Shown: piece by piece, positions 62,615-64,000 of the stretch | How positions within the stretch are numbered: the stretch's first letter is position 1 | Layout: each line of letters opens with the position of its first letter | Assembly: GCF_013205055.1 (NCBI RefSeq) | Contig: NZ_JABMLF010000003.1 | Span: forward strand, 124,001 to 188,000 | Length of the DNA: 64,000 nt | DNA from: Rathayibacter sp. VKM Ac-2856 | Lineage (GTDB): Bacteria > Actinomycetota > Actinomycetes > Actinomycetales > Microbacteriaceae | Direction of reading: 5' to 3' | Made by a program: the position numbers and the translations under genes | Notes under the pieces: generated by a model | The model's database searches: none | What the model was told of the DNA's origin: nothing | The model's input: the letters and a program-made list of their open reading frames with translations, nothing else

Positions 62615-62677
62615 CCGCGAGATGCCACTTGTGCACGCCCGACACGGCGTGTCGCGTGCACAAGTGGCATCTCGCGG
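62615..62677. repeat. 63-bp perfect inverted-repeat element, copy 2
   Basis: The arms (62615-62638 and 62654-62677) are identical to those of the element at 51462-51524 and perfectly complementary. The loop is also 15 bases and contains GACACGGCGTGTC, itself palindromic. It again lies between the 3' ends of convergent genes. Confidence 0.92.
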
Positions 62678-62691
62678 AAGCGGAAGAGGGG

Positions 62692-63576
62692 TCAGGGGCG
62701 GAGTGCGGCTCGGGCGCCGGCGGTGATCGCGGCGGCGACGGCGTCGAGGCTCGGGGTGCGCAGCGCCCACTGCTGCCAGTGGAGGGGGACGTCGACGGGG
62801 GCGCCGCCGAGGGCGACGAGGCCCGCGGCGCCGACGGGGGCCTGCAGCTCGGGCAGCATGCCCCAGCCGAGACCGAGGCGGACGGCCTGCTCGAAGTCGG
62901 CCGAGCCGGGCACCCGGTGCTGCGGGGGTCGCGCCTCGACGCCGGCCGCGGCGAGGAAGCGGGCCTGCAGGCGGTCCTTCTCGTCGAAGACGACGACGGG
63001 AGCGACGGCGAGCGCCGCCGCGTCCGGTCCGTCCGGGAACCAGCGCTCGGCGAAGGCGGGCGCGGCCATCGCCCGGTAGCGCATCGTGCCGAGCCGCTCG
63101 ACGGTGCAGCCGAGCACCGCCTCCGCCTCGGCCGTCACCGCGGCGAGCACGGTGCCGTCGCGCAGGAACGCGGTGGTGTGCTCCTGGTCCTCGCGGTGCA
63201 GCTCGACGACGACCTCGGGGACGGTCGCGAGCGCGGGGAGCACCCAGGTCGCGAGCGAGTCGGCGTTGACGGCCATCGGCACCGTGACCGGGCCGCGCCC
63301 CTCCCGCGGGCCGCCGTCGAGCGCGCGGACCGCGTCCTCGGCGAGGAGCTCGATCTGGCGGGCCAGGCGGAGCAGACCGGCGCCCGCCTCGGTCGCGACG
63401 ACGGGGCGCGAGCGCACCAGGAGGACGCGGCCGGCGGCCGACTCGAGCGCCTTGATCCGCTGGCTGAGCGCCGAGGGAGTGACGTGCAGCTCGCGGGCGG
63501 CGGCGTCGAAGGAGCCGAAGCGGACGGCGGCCGCGAGGGCGCGGAGGCGGGCGAGGTCGAGGTCGTCGGTCAGCAT
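62692..63576 (-). CDS. LysR family regulator, ArgP/LysG type
   Basis: The 294-residue product has the LysR helix-turn-helix (LRALAAAVRFGSFDAAAREL, HVTPSALSQRIKALES) and a ligand-binding domain typical of ArgP/LysG, regulators of basic amino acid export. It is divergent from a LysE-type exporter gene, the classical LysG-LysE arrangement. The start is ATG 63576. Confidence 0.9.
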   Translation of the reverse strand: MLTDDLDLARLRALAAAVRFGSFDAAARELHVTPSALSQRIKALESAAGRVLLVRSRPVVATEAGAGLLRLARQIELLAEDAVRALDGGPREGRGPVTVPMAVNADSLATWVLPALATVPEVVVELHREDQEHTTAFLRDGTVLAAVTAEAEAVLGCTVERLGTMRYRAMAAPAFAERWFPDGPDAAALAVAPVVVFDEKDRLQARFLAAAGVEARPPQHRVPGSADFEQAVRLGLGWGMLPELQAPVGAAGLVALGGAPVDVPLHWQQWALRTPSLDAVAAAITAGARAALRP

Positions 63577-63646
63577 CGCGCTCCTCGCATCAGTCGTGCT
63601 TACGGTACTGAAGGAGCATGAGCTGGTCTACAGGAGCGGCGGGGCC

Positions 63647-63652
63647 TACCGT
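63647..63652 (+). promoter_or_regulatory. -10 box TACCGT of the LysE-type exporter gene
   Basis: TACCGT ends seven bases before GTG 63660; no ribosome binding site is present. Confidence 0.4.
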
Positions 63653-63659
63653 CGGAGCC

Positions 63660-64000
63660 GTGTCCCCCCTCCTCGCCGCCGTGTCCGGCCTCGGCTTCGG
63701 CCTCTCGCTCATCATCGCCATCGGTGCGCAGAACGCGTTCGTGCTGCGGCAGGGGCTGCGGCGCGAGCACGTGCTCGCCGTCGTCGCGATCTGCGCCCTC
63801 GCGGACGCCGCGCTGATCGTCCTCGGCATCGCCGGGATCGGCGCCGTCATCGAGTCGGCACCGTGGCTGCTGGTCGTGATCCGCTGGGGCGGGATCGTGT
63901 TCCTCCTCGCCTACGCGGTGCTCGCCGCGCGGCGGGCACTGCGCCCGGGGACGCTCGAGGGCGATCCGGCCGGCGCCTCCACCTCGCTGCGCACGGCGAT
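63660..64000 (+). CDS. LysE/ArgO family amino acid exporter (cut by window end)
   Basis: The first 113 residues show helix 1 with [20 protein letters not shown], the LysE/ArgO signature, then [18 protein letters not shown] and a third helix. These proteins export L-lysine or L-arginine. The C-terminus lies beyond the window. GTG 63660 lies seven bases after TACCGT. The divergent ArgP-type regulator probably activates it. Confidence 0.9.
   Translation, partial: MSPLLAAVSGLGFGLSLIIAIGAQNAFVLRQGLRREHVLAVVAICALADAALIVLGIAGIGAVIESAPWLLVVIRWGGIVFLLAYAVLAARRALRPGTLEGDPAGASTSLRTA

Overview
The window is high-GC DNA (codon third positions almost always G or C) with dense, often overlapping genes, GTG starts, many TANNNT boxes placed 6-7 bases before a start codon, and a non-zinc rpmB-rpmG-rpsN cluster. 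Together with small families such as DUF6458- and DUF7882-like proteins, this suggests an actinobacterium of the Microbacteriaceae. Rathayibacter or a close relative would fit, but the genus is inferred. It reads as ordinary chromosome, with no phage, plasmid or insertion sequence. The most transfer-like segment is a Fic/VbhA toxin-antitoxin pair at 24.1-25.0 kb, followed by a HicAB pair at 42.6-43.6 kb.

Layout. 0-8.8 kb: a MauE/DoxX-thioredoxin protein cut by the window edge, an FAD amine-type oxidase, an AI-2E family permease, an RlmA-like methyltransferase, a 36-bp tandem array, an iron-sulfur photolyase, a serine hydrolase and an AraC regulator. 8.9-13 kb: an iron-box-controlled siderophore importer, in which an ATPase gene is followed by one 1024-codon gene joining the substrate-binding lipoprotein to two permease halves. 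13-20 kb: an APC permease, a two-component system whose regulator appears to start at ATC, a PepSY protein, and a Ser/Thr kinase with a lipoprotein. 20-24 kb: EamA exporter, SRAP peptidase, LysR regulator, nuclease/phosphatase-family protein and a PPOX oxidoreductase. 24-30 kb: Fic/VbhA, hydrolase, DoxX, lipid kinase and a second AI-2E permease. 30-33 kb: a NarL-type two-component operon with an extra membrane protein. 33-43 kb: cold-shock protein, quinone oxidoreductase, DHA2 exporter, GlgX, zinc metallopeptidase and HicAB. 43-48 kb: amine oxidase plus aldehyde dehydrogenase, divergent from a MarR regulator and MFS exporter, probably a polyamine or monoamine catabolic module. 48-55 kb: quinone-dependent pyruvate dehydrogenase, a septum-formation-like lipoprotein, and a TetR-controlled quinone reductase. 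55-64 kb: TauE-like permease, esterase, Asp23 protein, pentapeptide protein, deoC, the ribosomal protein operon, a polysaccharide deacetylase lipoprotein, and a divergent ArgP/LysE pair cut by the window end.

The most unusual features are: (1) the binding protein-permease-permease fusion, which conflicts with the usual topology of this transporter class; (2) a dispersed palindromic repeat family in five intergenic clusters, one expanded into a 36-bp tandem array; (3) two nearly identical 63-bp elements with perfect 24-bp inverted arms, each between convergent genes; (4) a response regulator whose expected start codon is ATC; (5) the Fic/VbhA cassette with a non-standard Fic loop and a rare TTA codon; and (6) a set of small, very acidic, low-complexity proteins.
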